Notes: generated by a model not told the origin, from the sequence alone. A stretch of DNA of 64,000 bases from Eubacteriales bacterium (GCA_030625815.1 DAOUQF010000011.1:1-64000); one strand, 5' to 3'. Shown: positions 47,180 through 56,890, counted from the first letter of the stretch. A program made the numbers and translations.

Positions 47180-48457
47180 TTACGCCATAAAAAATGCAGT
47201 CATCGCTTGAATCATCCACTCATGATCCTTGACCTCTCCCAACTCGCGGATTGCATGCATCCCGAGAATTGGAGAGCCGATGTCAATGGCTGAAATCGGC
47301 AGATGGCTCGTGGTAATCGGACCGATGGTTGATCCGCCCCGCACATCAGATCGGTTGACATAACGCTGCACAGGAATTCCCTGCGCCTTGCAGATCCCCT
47401 CGAAAACAGCAATGGATGCCGCATTGGAGGTATAGGCGTAATTGGCGTTGATCTTGATGACTGGACCCTTTCCAAGAACCGGTTGATTGGTCGGATCATG
47501 CTTTTCCGGGTAGTTCGGATGCAAGGCATGCGCCATATCCGCCGATACCAAAAAGGATTGCGCCAAAGCGCGGAAATAGGTTTCCCGATCACCGCCGGCA
47601 ATCCGCTCAAGGATCTGTGAAAGCCAAGGCGAATCCGCGCCCTGCATCGTGCGGCTCCCAATTTCCTCGTTGTCGTATGCAACCAAAACCTGGGTCGCCG
47701 GAATCGCTTTCGCACCTGTCAGCGCCTCATAGGAGGCATGTACCATAGACAGGTTGTCTTGTCGACCAACGGAAATCAAATTTTCATCTTCGCCAATCAA
47801 GCACCCCGGCTGCGCATCCGCCAAGAAGAGATCCCAATCCAGAATCAGTTCTTCCTCGATCTTCAGCTCTTCAGCCAATCGCTTTCGAAGCCAGCCTTCC
47901 GTCGCCTCTCCCTTTTCAGTCAGGGCGACAAGCGGCAGCAATTGCGTCTGCGGATTGAATTTTGCTCCTTGATTGACCTCGCGATTCATATGAATGGAAA
48001 GATTCGGAATAATGGCCATCGGCCGCTTAAAACGAACCAAATGCGAGGAAGGCTTCATCACATCTTCCGTTGCAATCATCACACGACCGGCAATCGTCAA
48101 GGGACGATCCATCCAGGTGTGGTGAATGGGACCGCCATACACCTCGGTGTTCAAGCGCAAATATCGTTTCCCCGAAACCGTTTCCGCATTGGGCTTGATC
48201 CGAAATCCCGGCGCGTCCGTATGGGAACCGATCAAACGGAAACCCGCCTCCGCGACGGATTGATTTCCAACACGAAAGGCTATTACCGCGGAATCATTTT
48301 TGGTGACAAAATAACGCCCACCCGACTTCAAATCCCATGCTTGCTCCATTTGAAGCGCCTCAAATCCAGCTTCCAACAAATGTCGCGTCAAAGTTTCTGC
48401 AGCATGGAATGCCGTTGGACTCGCATCAATCCACTGAAGTAATTCCTTTGCAATCAT
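47180..48457 (-). CDS. apeB: M18 family aminopeptidase
   Basis: A 425-residue cytosolic metallo-aminopeptidase. Zinc ligands are visible in IGSHTDAPGFRIKP near residue 80, VGRQDNLSMVHASYEAL, AYDNEEIGSRTMQGADS near residue 265, SADMAHALHPNYPEKHDP, and the last histidine in ITTSHLPISAIDIG. The protein belongs with yeast aminopeptidase I and prefers acidic or neutral N-terminal residues in related enzymes. It ends a run of mnmA, pepD and the DUF1292 gene, all closely spaced. Confidence 0.95.
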   Translation of the reverse strand: MIAKELLQWIDASPTAFHAAETLTRHLLEAGFEALQMEQAWDLKSGGRYFVTKNDSAVIAFRVGNQSVAEAGFRLIGSHTDAPGFRIKPNAETVSGKRYLRLNTEVYGGPIHHTWMDRPLTIAGRVMIATEDVMKPSSHLVRFKRPMAIIPNLSIHMNREVNQGAKFNPQTQLLPLVALTEKGEATEGWLRKRLAEELKIEEELILDWDLFLADAQPGCLIGEDENLISVGRQDNLSMVHASYEALTGAKAIPATQVLVAYDNEEIGSRTMQGADSPWLSQILERIAGGDRETYFRALAQSFLVSADMAHALHPNYPEKHDPTNQPVLGKGPVIKINANYAYTSNAASIAVFEGICKAQGIPVQRYVNRSDVRGGSTIGPITTSHLPISAIDIGSPILGMHAIRELGEVKDHEWMIQAMTAFFMA

Positions 48458-48459
48458 GA

Positions 48460-48849
48460 TTATTCCTCTTCTTCCGCTTCTTCCTCTGCACCCTCATCGA
48501 AATGCGCCTCGAAAATTGTTGCAATGCGCAAATACTCGTCATCGCTCTCAATATTCGACAGCTTCACATCTTCGCCTTCTTCCTGATATTCATAGATCAT
48601 AAATGTTTCTTCGCCTTCAGGCAACAAAGCAATGTAGGACGCATCTTCGATATCCATGATCTCTAGGACATAGCAAGGCATCTCCGTTCCGTCATCCAAT
48701 TCCAAATGAAGTACGGGGATCTCTTCATCCTGATCATGATCGTGATGTCCATGTTCTCCACAACAAGTTCCCTGCTCGTGGTTTCCCCCGCAGCATGATC
48801 CATTTTCTTCTTTTTCTTCACCGCAACAGCCTTTTTTCTCTTCAGTCAT
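48460..48849 (-). CDS. DUF1292 protein with Cys-Cys/His-rich N-terminal extension
   Basis: A 129-residue acidic protein. Residues about 45-120 (LHLELDDGTEMPCYVLEIMDIEDASYIALLPE) match DUF1292, a small Firmicutes family of unknown function. Ahead of it lies an unusual segment with three CCG motifs (CCGEE, CCGGN, CCGEH) and GHHDHDQDEE, which should bind metal such as zinc, nickel or copper. The C-terminus is Glu-rich. It is 2 nt from apeB, a metallo-peptidase, and just downstream of another, pepD, so a metal-handling role is an attractive but untested idea. Confidence 0.8.
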   Translation of the reverse strand: MTEEKKGCCGEEKEENGSCCGGNHEQGTCCGEHGHHDHDQDEEIPVLHLELDDGTEMPCYVLEIMDIEDASYIALLPEGEETFMIYEYQEEGEDVKLSNIESDDEYLRIATIFEAHFDEGAEEEAEEEE

Positions 48850-48862
48850 CGATTTTTCTCCT

Positions 48863-50314
48863 TTAATCGTTATAGTTTTTTAACACTTCCAGCAAAAATT
48901 TATAGGTTCTAACCGCAGAAGGAAGGTTTAGCGCTTCCTCCGGCGTATGAACGTCTTTCATATCCGGCCCGATTGAAATCATATCGAGATCCGAAATGGC
49001 TCTCGCAAGAATCCCGCACTCCAGTCCCGCATGAATCGCCGTGACTTTAAGCGGCTTTTCCGCCTGTTTTTCGTAAACCGTCATCAAGAGATCACGCAAT
49101 GGCGAATCTTCTCGATATTCCCATGCCGGATAATCGTTCCCCATCTGGTGCTCTCCGCCCAAGGCGATGGCCAGTCGATCCATTCGGTTTGCAATTTCCC
49201 GCTTCAAACTCCCAACGGAGCTTCGAATCCCATTCTTGAAAACGACGGCATCCTCTGTGGTGGCTACAATCCCTAGATTGGTAGAGCTCTCCACCAGGCC
49301 CGGGATCTTGACGCTCATGGTTTGCACCCCGTTCGGACAGAGGGTCAGTCCCGAGACGATCCGATTCAATGTATCTTTGGTCCAGATCAGTCCGCCGTCT
49401 TCAATCGGCTCCATTTTCAAAATCAGCTGATCCTTTCCGTGAAGCTCTTGATTGATCACGGCTTCCAGATAGCCCAAATGACTGCTTATTTGATCAAAGG
49501 CTTCCGGATCCAATTGCAGGATGGCGTTCGCCTCCCGCGGGATTGCATTTACCTTGCTCCCGCCGGCTATAGAACTGACCCCAAAATCGAATTTTTCGGA
49601 CAGTTCGCCCACTACTCGTCCAAGGATCTGATTGGCATTTCCCCGGCCGTGATGAATCTCGGCGCCAGAATGGCCGCCCTTCAATCCCGTCACACCCAAT
49701 CGATAGCCTTTCCAAGCTTCTCCCGGCGTCTCTTTCTCCACAGGCAAGACAAATTCACTTCTGAGTCCTCCGGCGCAGCTTACCAGGGCATATCCTTCTT
49801 CCTCGGAATCCAGATTGATCATGGCTTTGGCCGTAAACCAGGAACCATCGATGACACTGGCGCCACCCATCCCTGTTTCTTCCTCTGTCGTAATCATGCA
49901 TTCCAGCATCGGATGCTCTGCATGTTCGTCATGCAAGATCGCCAACATATACGCAACGGCAACCCCGTTATCCGCACCCAGGGTCGTTTCTTTGGCATGA
50001 AGCCAATCATCTTCCACGATCATCTCGATTCCATCGACCAAGAAGTCATGGCAGGTTGACGCGTTTTTCTCGCAGACCATATCCATATGACCTTGAAGAA
50101 TGATGGCAGGTCGAGATTCGTATCCCAATGACGCCGGCTTCCGAATATACAAATTCTTCTTTTGATCTTGCTTCACTTCAAGACCCCATCCCCTTGCCGA
50201 TTCGGCAATCCAATCGCTGACTGCCGTTTCATTGTGGGAACAATGAGGAATTTTAGAAAACTCTTCAAAAATTTGTAAAAATTGATTCTGTTCTTTCCAC
50301 TCGCTCCAATTCAT
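48863..50314 (-). CDS. pepD: Aminoacyl-histidine dipeptidase (M20 family)
   Basis: A 483-residue zinc dipeptidase (PepD, carnosinase-like). Visible ligands are ILQGHMDMVCEKN near residue 80, GADNGVAVAYMLA near residue 118, TTEEETGMGG (catalytic glutamates) and NLDSEEEGYA; the end has HAGLECGILARA. A lid domain lies in the middle (about residues 210-390). It follows mnmA by 11 nt and precedes the DUF1292 gene, so it is part of that operon. Confidence 0.95.
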   Translation of the reverse strand: MNWSEWKEQNQFLQIFEEFSKIPHCSHNETAVSDWIAESARGWGLEVKQDQKKNLYIRKPASLGYESRPAIILQGHMDMVCEKNASTCHDFLVDGIEMIVEDDWLHAKETTLGADNGVAVAYMLAILHDEHAEHPMLECMITTEEETGMGGASVIDGSWFTAKAMINLDSEEEGYALVSCAGGLRSEFVLPVEKETPGEAWKGYRLGVTGLKGGHSGAEIHHGRGNANQILGRVVGELSEKFDFGVSSIAGGSKVNAIPREANAILQLDPEAFDQISSHLGYLEAVINQELHGKDQLILKMEPIEDGGLIWTKDTLNRIVSGLTLCPNGVQTMSVKIPGLVESSTNLGIVATTEDAVVFKNGIRSSVGSLKREIANRMDRLAIALGGEHQMGNDYPAWEYREDSPLRDLLMTVYEKQAEKPLKVTAIHAGLECGILARAISDLDMISIGPDMKDVHTPEEALNLPSAVRTYKFLLEVLKNYND

Positions 50315-50325
50315 CTCATCAGCTC

Positions 50326-51417
50326 CTATTCAATCGCAAAATCAATGATGCCTCCGCCCAGACAGACGCGCTCGACGTAAAAAGCGACAACCTGGCCCGG
50401 CGCGATCCCCGCTTGTTTCTCGTGGAAGGTCACCAGCCATCGATCATTTTCGATCCGGCGCACATCCACCCCTTGATCGGGCTGGCGATATCGAAACTTC
50501 GCCGTACAGGTAAAGGATTCCGCTGGCGGTTCGTCCGCAACCCATGTAACTCTTTCCGCCTCCAGGGCCGATTTGAATCGAAGGGGATTGTTCTTGCCCT
50601 GCACCACAATCAATTCATTTCTCTCCAGCTCCTTGCCGATGACAAACCATGGCTCGCCGGAGCCTTTCCCGCCGATTCCCAATCCTTTTCGCTGACCGAT
50701 GGTGTAATACAAGAGACCTTCATGATCCCCCATCACCTCTCCTGCCGATGTCACGATTTTTCCCGGCTGTGCCGGCAAGAATCGATCCAAAAAGGCATTA
50801 AAGTCTCGTTCGCCGATAAAACAGATTCCCGTGGAATCCTTTTTCTTCGCCGTAGACAAATCCAACCGCTCTGCGATTTCCCGCACCTCCGGTTTCGTGA
50901 CTTCCGCCAAAGGAAAAATCGCCTTGGAAATCTGCATCTGATTCAGGCCGCAGAGAAAATAGCTCTGATCCTTGTTAAGGTCCTTGGCGCGCAATAATCG
51001 ATGCTTGCCGTCTTTTATATCCTTGGCGGCGTAATGCCCCATGGCAATAAAATCGGCGCCCATGGTTTCCGCGTGCTCCAAAAAGGCCTTGAATTTAATT
51101 TCCTTATTGCACATCACGTCAGGATTTGGCGTTCGTCCCCGCTTGTATTCATCCAGAAAATAGGTGAACACCCGATCCCAATACTCTTTTTCAAAATTCA
51201 CAAGCTCGTAGGGCAACTCCAGTTTTTCTGAAACCTCCACCACATCCTCAAAATCCTCCAGGGCCGTACAATAACCCTCATCGTCTTTTTCTTCCCAATT
51301 TTTCATAAATACGCCAATCACGTCATATCCCTCTTCTTTCAAGAGAAATGCGGCGACCGAAGAGTCTACTCCGCCGGACATTCCAATGACGATCCTCGTC
51401 TTGTTTTTCGCTTTCAT
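50326..51417 (-). CDS. mnmA: tRNA-specific 2-thiouridylase MnmA
   Basis: A 363-residue enzyme adding sulphur to U34 of Lys, Glu and Gln tRNAs with ATP. The PP-loop [14 protein letters not shown] is near residue 10, the first catalytic cysteine is in [13 protein letters not shown], the second in [12 protein letters not shown], and [13 protein letters not shown] follows. ATG at 51417 is chosen by AAGGAAGAAGG upstream; the frame is open for 26 more codons without family likeness. No cysteine desulphurase is adjacent. Confidence 0.97.
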   Translation of the reverse strand: MKAKNKTRIVIGMSGGVDSSVAAFLLKEEGYDVIGVFMKNWEEKDDEGYCTALEDFEDVVEVSEKLELPYELVNFEKEYWDRVFTYFLDEYKRGRTPNPDVMCNKEIKFKAFLEHAETMGADFIAMGHYAAKDIKDGKHRLLRAKDLNKDQSYFLCGLNQMQISKAIFPLAEVTKPEVREIAERLDLSTAKKKDSTGICFIGERDFNAFLDRFLPAQPGKIVTSAGEVMGDHEGLLYYTIGQRKGLGIGGKGSGEPWFVIGKELERNELIVVQGKNNPLRFKSALEAERVTWVADEPPAESFTCTAKFRYRQPDQGVDVRRIENDRWLVTFHEKQAGIAPGQVVAFYVERVCLGGGIIDFAIE

Positions 51418-51480
51418 TGCCTTCTTCCTTTCTAAAAAAATCTCTGACACCATGGTATCATATCTGTCAACGGAAGACAT

Positions 51481-51504
51481 AAAAAAATCCCGCAAATGCG
51501 GGAC
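51481..51504 (-). terminator. Terminator of the hydrogenase operon
   Basis: A 7-bp GC-rich stem TCCCGCA / TGCGGGA with a two-base loop and seven T residues on the minus strand, after the hydA stop. Confidence 0.88.
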
Positions 51505-51510
51505 TTTCTA

Positions 51511-53256
51511 TTAAATCTTATCTCGTTTTTTATACGTCGTATGAAGAAGCTTGTGCGCCTTCTCGCCGTAAGGTTTTCCAAGGTACTCATCATACAAAGC
51601 GACGATCTGCGGATTCTTGTGAGATGATCGAATTTTTTTGCCTGCATCCTCACGATAAATCGCTTCCGCACGCTTTTTGATGATCTCAGAATCGCCATGA
51701 TGGTACGGCTGTCCGCCGCCACCGATACATCCGCCGGGACATGCCATAATCTCAATCGCGTGGAAATTCGATTTCCCTGCCCGAATATCATCGAGCAATT
51801 TCCTTGCGTTTCCAAGCCCGTGGGCAATACCGATATTCAAGGTCAAATCTCCGATTTGAACCTCTGCGGATCGAATGCCCTCCATGCCGCGAAGCTGGGT
51901 AAAATCAACTTTTTCAAGTTCTTCGCCGGTAATCCACTCGTAAGCCGTACGGGTTGCCGCCTCGATTACACCGCCAGTCGCGCCAAAGATAACGCCTGCG
52001 CCTGTAGACTCGCCCAAGACATCATCAAAATCTTCTTCCGGAAGCTCCGTAAAGTTGATTCCTGCAATCTTGAACATCTGTGCCAATTCTCGAGTTGTCA
52101 AAACATAATCCACATCTGACTCGCCCGCGCTGACCAATTCCGGTCGCTCGGCTTCTGTTTTCTTAGCCACGCAAGGCATAACAGAAATCACAGTCATATT
52201 CTCAGGATGGATGTTCATCTTCTTCGCATAATAGGTCTTCGCGATGGCACCGAACATGATCTGCGGTGATCGACAAGTCGATGGAATATCAAGAAGATCC
52301 GGATAGTTTGCTTCGATAAATCGAACCCAAGCCGGGCAACAAGAAGTCAACATCGGAAGCGGTCCGCCCGATTGAATACGGTGAACCAATTCGCTTGCCT
52401 CTTCCATAATCGTCAAATCTGCTGCGAAATCCGTGTCGAATACGCCGTCAAATCCCAGAGTGCGAAGACCTGCTGCCAATTGTCCGGTTACCAAAGTACC
52501 GGCTTCCATGCCAAACTCTTCGCCAATTGCCGCACGAATGGCCGGAGCCACCTGAACCACAACATGTTTCGACGGATCCAACAATGAATTCCAAACCTCT
52601 GAAATACTGCTCTTCTCCGCGATTGCCGCTGTCGGACATACTGCCAAACACTGGCCGCAATACGTACATGAAGTTTCGTTCAAAGGTAGGTTGAAGGCCG
52701 TTCCCACAAAAGAATCGAATCCACGATTTACACCGGAAAGGATTCCGCAAGTCTGCACCTCGTTGCACATGGTTTCACAACGACGGCACATAATGCATTT
52801 ATTGGGGTCGCGAACCAGAGAGAAACTTGAAATATCCTTTTCATATTCCAATCTTTCTCCTTCATACCGAATTTCCAAAATGCCCATCTCTCCCGCTAGG
52901 GACTGAAGATCGCAATTCTGATTCTTCGCGCAAGACAGACAATCTTGCGGATGGTTCGAAAGAAGCAGCTCAAGAGCTGTTCTTCTGCCCTGTACCGCAC
53001 GCGCCGTATGGGTCTTTACAACCATGCCTTCTGTCAATTCCGTAGCGCATGACGGCATCAAAGCCGGACGGTTTTCCACCTCTACCACACAAACACGGCA
53101 AGAAGCCACTTTATTGACAATGCCAAAATCCTGCAGATTCAAATGGCAAAGTGTTGGAATATCAATACTCAAAGTTTTTGCTGCATCTAAGATCGTCGTT
53201 CCCTCTGGAACCTCGATCGGTTTTCCATTAATGGTTGCTTTCACCATTTCACTCAT
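51511..53256 (-). CDS. hydA: [FeFe] hydrogenase catalytic subunit
   Basis: A 581-residue cytoplasmic hydrogenase subunit. In order: a [2Fe-2S] domain (residues 1-80, CHLNLQDFG, SCRVC), a His/Cys-ligated cluster (HPQDCLSCAKNQNC), two [4Fe-4S] clusters (CIMCRRCETMC, CTYCGQCLAVCP), and the H-cluster domain with all three signatures: TSCCPAWVRFIE, MPCVAKKTEAERPE and ACPGGCIGGGGQP. With hydB and hydC this is the pattern of NAD-dependent, electron-bifurcating enzymes that make H2 from NADH and reduced ferredoxin. Maturases HydEFG are not in the window. Confidence 0.96.
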   Translation of the reverse strand: MSEMVKATINGKPIEVPEGTTILDAAKTLSIDIPTLCHLNLQDFGIVNKVASCRVCVVEVENRPALMPSCATELTEGMVVKTHTARAVQGRRTALELLLSNHPQDCLSCAKNQNCDLQSLAGEMGILEIRYEGERLEYEKDISSFSLVRDPNKCIMCRRCETMCNEVQTCGILSGVNRGFDSFVGTAFNLPLNETSCTYCGQCLAVCPTAAIAEKSSISEVWNSLLDPSKHVVVQVAPAIRAAIGEEFGMEAGTLVTGQLAAGLRTLGFDGVFDTDFAADLTIMEEASELVHRIQSGGPLPMLTSCCPAWVRFIEANYPDLLDIPSTCRSPQIMFGAIAKTYYAKKMNIHPENMTVISVMPCVAKKTEAERPELVSAGESDVDYVLTTRELAQMFKIAGINFTELPEEDFDDVLGESTGAGVIFGATGGVIEAATRTAYEWITGEELEKVDFTQLRGMEGIRSAEVQIGDLTLNIGIAHGLGNARKLLDDIRAGKSNFHAIEIMACPGGCIGGGGQPYHHGDSEIIKKRAEAIYREDAGKKIRSSHKNPQIVALYDEYLGKPYGEKAHKLLHTTYKKRDKI

Positions 53257-53268
53257 CTTAATCCCTCC

Positions 53269-55062
53269 CTATGGTCGACGAATCGCTTCAAAACGACACT
53301 TATCATAGCACGCGCCACAAGAAATACAAGTCGCTTGATCGATCAAATGAGCCTCTTTCACCTTGCCGGAAATAGCACCAACCGGACAAACCCGGGCACA
53401 AGCCGTACAACCCACGCATTTGTCTGCAATGATTTCATATTTCGTCAAGGCTTTACATTCCCCTGTGCGGCAGTACTTTTCATTGATATGCTCTTCGTAC
53501 TCCTCGCGGAAGAAATGAATGGTGCTCAAAACTGGGTTTGGCGCGGTCTGGCCCAACCCGCAGAGGGCTGTATCTTTAATGGCAGCTCCCAATTGCTGAA
53601 GCTTTTCAATATCACCCGGGTGGCCTTCGCCTTCCGTAATTCGCTCCAAAATTTCCAGCATGCGTTTCGTTCCGACACGGCATGGCGTACATTTTCCACA
53701 AGACTCGTCTTTGGTAAAATCCAAATAGAATTTCGAAATATTCACCATACAATTGTCTTCATCCATAACAATCATGCCGCCGGAACCCATCATGGACCCA
53801 ATGGCTTTCAAGTTATCATAGTCAATCGGCGTATCCAAATCCGCTACGGTAATGACTCCACCCGATGGTCCACCGGTTTGAACGGCTTTAAATGCTTTGC
53901 CGTCTCGAATTCCGCCGCCGATGTCATAGATGATCTCACGCAGGGTAATGCCCATCGGCACTTCCACCAAACCAACATTGTTTATTTTGCCGGCCAATGC
54001 AAATACCTTGGTTCCCTTGGAATTCTCCGTTCCAATTGATGAGAACCACTCCGCTCCCTTTAATAAGATCGGCGCGATATTCGCATAGGTCTCCACATTG
54101 TTTACATTGGTTGGTTTCTTGTTGAAGCCTTCCACTGCAGGATATGGCGGCTTTTTCGTCGGCTCGCCACGCATCCCTTCCATGGAATGAATCAAAGCGG
54201 TTTCCTCGCCGCATACAAAGGCGCCCGCTCCCAATTTCAATTTGATGTCGAAAGAAAAATCTGTGCCGAAGATGTTTTTACCCAACAAACCCATCTCTCG
54301 GGCTTGGGCAAGGGCAATTTCCAAACGGTGAATCGCCAATGGATATTCCGCCCGTATGTACACAAGGCCTTCATCGGCGCCGATGCAATAGCCGCAAACC
54401 GCCATGGCTTCAATCACACTGTGCGGATCCCCTTCAAGGATCGAACGATCCATAAACGCGCCCGGATCACCCTCGTCAGCGTTACAAACGACATATTTCT
54501 TATCGGATACGGATTTGCTCGCCAATTCCCATTTCAAACCGGTTGGGAATCCGCCGCCGCCACGGCCACGAAGACCGGAGTCTTTGATGATCTGTGTCGT
54601 CTCTTGCGGCGTCATTTCCGTCAATGCATTCCCCAATGCCTGGTATCCTTGAAATGCAATATACTCATTGATGTCTTCCGGATTGATCAAACCACAATTC
54701 CTAAGGGCAATTCGATATTGCTTCTTGTAGAAAGGCATATCGTGATGCATCTCCACTTTTTGTTGAAGTACCGGCTCATCGTACAACAATCGCTCAACCT
54801 TTCGGCCCTTTACGATATGCTCTGCTACAATTTCCTCGGTATCTTCCGGTTTTACCATGACATAAATCACATTATCCGGTTGAATCTTGACAATCGGACC
54901 TTGTCCACAGAATCCAAAACATCCGGTTTTTACAACCTTCACCTCGTCTTGGTATCCAATCTTCGCGATTTCTTTTTCTAAGTTTTTAATAATATCTTCA
55001 CTCTGCGATGCAACACAACCCGTACCGCCGCAGACGAGGATATGACTTCTTACTTTACTCAT
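53269..55062 (-). CDS. hydB: Bifurcating hydrogenase NAD/FMN subunit (NuoF-like)
   Basis: A 597-residue subunit carrying FMN, NAD(H) and several clusters. It begins with a thioredoxin-like [2Fe-2S] domain (CGGTGC, CFGFCG), then the NuoF core with GLRGRGGGGFPTGLKW (FMN) and GAGAFVCGEETALIHS (NADH), the cluster motif ESCGKCTPCRVG near residue 475, and two extra [4Fe-4S] sites at the C-terminus (CVGCTACARVCP, CISCGACYDKC). The flavin is where electrons bifurcate in related enzymes. It lies between hydA and the small [2Fe-2S] gene. Confidence 0.95.
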   Translation of the reverse strand: MSKVRSHILVCGGTGCVASQSEDIIKNLEKEIAKIGYQDEVKVVKTGCFGFCGQGPIVKIQPDNVIYVMVKPEDTEEIVAEHIVKGRKVERLLYDEPVLQQKVEMHHDMPFYKKQYRIALRNCGLINPEDINEYIAFQGYQALGNALTEMTPQETTQIIKDSGLRGRGGGGFPTGLKWELASKSVSDKKYVVCNADEGDPGAFMDRSILEGDPHSVIEAMAVCGYCIGADEGLVYIRAEYPLAIHRLEIALAQAREMGLLGKNIFGTDFSFDIKLKLGAGAFVCGEETALIHSMEGMRGEPTKKPPYPAVEGFNKKPTNVNNVETYANIAPILLKGAEWFSSIGTENSKGTKVFALAGKINNVGLVEVPMGITLREIIYDIGGGIRDGKAFKAVQTGGPSGGVITVADLDTPIDYDNLKAIGSMMGSGGMIVMDEDNCMVNISKFYLDFTKDESCGKCTPCRVGTKRMLEILERITEGEGHPGDIEKLQQLGAAIKDTALCGLGQTAPNPVLSTIHFFREEYEEHINEKYCRTGECKALTKYEIIADKCVGCTACARVCPVGAISGKVKEAHLIDQATCISCGACYDKCRFEAIRRP

Positions 55063-55075
55063 ACGTGTCCCCTCC

Positions 55076-55465
55076 TTACGCCTTCGCGAATGTGTTGATC
55101 AACACATTATCCTGCAGCATTTCGCCATCTTTCAAATGTTTCTTCACAATTTCCTTGGCCATTGCCGCATCCACATTGCCATAAATCACAGGCTCGCTTC
55201 CAGGTACATTCACTTGAACCGTCGGTTCGCTATGACAGTATCCCAGACATCCAACCTGAACCAAGCGGACTTCCAACCCTTCCGCTTCAATTGCTTCCAA
55301 AAGCGCTGCAAAGGTTTCTCGAGCACCCGCTGCGATTCCACAAGTCGCCATCCCCACTAGAATTTCAGGAATTTCACCTACGGCCTCACCAGTTTCTCGA
55401 AGATTAACTTTCTTCAAAGACGCTTCCCGAATTTTTTTCAATTCATCTAATGATTTGATTGCCAT
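55076..55465 (-). CDS. Small thioredoxin-like [2Fe-2S] hydrogenase-associated protein
   Basis: A 129-residue protein of the thioredoxin-like ferredoxin family. VGMATCGIAAGARETF near residue 38 and VQVGCLGYCHSEP near residue 72 are the cluster region, but only three cysteines are found where four usually bind a [2Fe-2S] cluster. In some organisms a homologue is called HydD and is part of the hydrogenase complex. It lies between hydC and hydB with 13-15 nt gaps. Its exact role is unsettled. Confidence 0.85.
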   Translation of the reverse strand: MAIKSLDELKKIREASLKKVNLRETGEAVGEIPEILVGMATCGIAAGARETFAALLEAIEAEGLEVRLVQVGCLGYCHSEPTVQVNVPGSEPVIYGNVDAAMAKEIVKKHLKDGEMLQDNVLINTFAKA

Positions 55466-55480
55466 CGTTTTCTCCTCCCC

Positions 55481-56011
55481 CTAGTTCAAGTTTTCCAGCA
55501 CTTGTTCCGCGCGGTATTCGGCAAGAATCGTCTTAACGTCTTCCGGCTTCACATGACCATACACTTTCTCACCCACGGTTACAACCGGTGCAAGGCCACA
55601 AGCGCCAATACATCGGACATCCTTGATCGAGAACAATCCATCCGGCGAAATCTCGCCAGGCTGAATTCCCAACTCTTCCTTGAATGCCTTGAACACTTCT
55701 TCAGATCCACGTACAAAACAAGCGGTACCCATACAAACGGAAACTGTATGCTTGCCCACTGGTTTCATTGTGAAATAGGAGTAGAAGCTAACTACGCCAA
55801 ATACTTCTGATGCTGGCAGGTTCATTTCCCGTGCAATAAACAATTGCACTTCTAGAGGCAGATACGTAAAGACTGATTGCGCTTGATGCAGGACATGAAT
55901 CAAAGCGCCTTCTTGTGTTTCCAGAGATTCAATGTACGCATGCAACTCATCATACTTCTCTTGTGGTAGGTTCATTGCACTTGTCGTTCTCTCTTGCTTA
56001 GCTGCTGACAT
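55481..56011 (-). CDS. hydC: Bifurcating hydrogenase NuoE-like subunit
   Basis: A 176-residue [2Fe-2S] subunit that hands electrons to the NuoF-like subunit. After a helical N-terminus (YDELHAYIES) it shows VFTYLPLEVQLFIAREMNLPASEVFGVVSFYS-type NuoE features and the four cluster cysteines in CMGTACFVRG and CIGACGLAPVVTV. The ATG at 56011 is chosen by AAAGGATGG upstream; the frame extends 14 codons further. It is the first gene of the hydrogenase operon, behind two overlapping promoters and a Rex-like site. Confidence 0.95.
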   Translation of the reverse strand: MSAAKQERTTSAMNLPQEKYDELHAYIESLETQEGALIHVLHQAQSVFTYLPLEVQLFIAREMNLPASEVFGVVSFYSYFTMKPVGKHTVSVCMGTACFVRGSEEVFKAFKEELGIQPGEISPDGLFSIKDVRCIGACGLAPVVTVGEKVYGHVKPEDVKTILAEYRAEQVLENLN

Positions 56012-56075
56012 AAACACCATCCTTTCAAACTCTATAAAAACAGACATCTCCAATTGTCTATTTTTTCACAGAGTC

Positions 56076-56116
56076 ATTGTACCATAGATTGTAGAAAATT
56101 TCACGAACTTTCGCAA
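56076..56116 (-). promoter_or_regulatory. Twin promoters and Rex-like site of the hydrogenase operon
   Basis: Two minus-strand promoters overlap: TTGCGA-N17-TACAAT (56116-56088) and GTGAAA-N17-TACAAT (56104-56076). Between them lies TCGTGAAATTTTCTACAA (56106-56089), which agrees with the Rex consensus TTGTGAA-N4-TTCACAA at 11 of 14 fixed bases. Rex senses the NADH/NAD ratio and represses hydrogenase genes in other clostridia. Confidence 0.6.
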
Positions 56117-56155
56117 TATTTTTTTGAAATTTTCAGTCAAAGAAATAAATCGCAA

Positions 56156-56890
56156 TTACTTGTTCCCCTTGGGAGTCAAAAAAATCCAAGCGAGCATCCG
56201 CCCCGCCCCTGCTCCCTCCCGACGATGGGAATAAAACAAGTTCGGATTTTGATCCGTTTTTCTCTGATCCTCTTGAATTTTCGCCCTTCCCACTCCCTTT
56301 CTCAGAAGTATTTCTTTGTTGATTGCCGCCAAGTCCACCTTCGCGTATCCCGGTCTCGACGCCTGAATCCCAATTCTGCCCGCGATTGCCTCACAGGCTT
56401 GAATAACGGGCCTGTCTACTTCATACCCCGCCTTGGATATGCATGGACCGATTCGCGCAGAAATAAACTCCGGTCTCGTACCATATGCCCGGTTCATGGC
56501 TTCCATCGCTTTTCCGACAATCCCTTTTGCGGTTCCCCGCCATCCCGCATGCACCATGGCAATTGCATGATGCTCGGAATCGTAGAGATAGATCGGCACA
56601 CAATCGGCATGAAAGGTTGCCAGTACAAGATCGGTTTTATCGGTGATCAAGGCATCAAAACCTTCCAACAATTGAAAGGTTTTTCCCAAGCCGTCAATCT
56701 TGCAAATTTCTGTGCCATGGGGTTGCCTTCCGCAAGCAATCTGTCTGGGCTCAACTTGCAAGTCATCCGCTAACATCGCGAGTGCATCTTGAAACAACCG
56801 TTGGTTGCGAAGATGAAAATCCCATCGCTTCCCATTCTCCTTCATGCGGGTTGAGATCCCCATTTCAACGCCATACTTGATCCAATCCAT
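56156..56890 (-). CDS. pgeF: Laccase-domain purine nucleoside phosphorylase/polyphenol oxidase (PgeF/YfiH family)
   Basis: A 244-residue zinc or copper enzyme of the DUF152 family. The metal-binding residues are seen in ATFHADCVPIYLYD near residue 112, MVHAGWRGTAKGIVGKA near residue 132 and ARIGPCISKAGYEV. Homologues act on adenosine and inosine or edit peptidoglycan precursors; the older name is polyphenol oxidase. The cls start lies ten bases downstream of its... direction on the same strand: cls comes first and pgeF follows, separated by the gap 56891-56899. AGGAGGG precedes the ATG. Confidence 0.88.
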   Translation of the reverse strand: MDWIKYGVEMGISTRMKENGKRWDFHLRNQRLFQDALAMLADDLQVEPRQIACGRQPHGTEICKIDGLGKTFQLLEGFDALITDKTDLVLATFHADCVPIYLYDSEHHAIAMVHAGWRGTAKGIVGKAMEAMNRAYGTRPEFISARIGPCISKAGYEVDRPVIQACEAIAGRIGIQASRPGYAKVDLAAINKEILLRKGVGRAKIQEDQRKTDQNPNLFYSHRREGAGAGRMLAWIFLTPKGNK

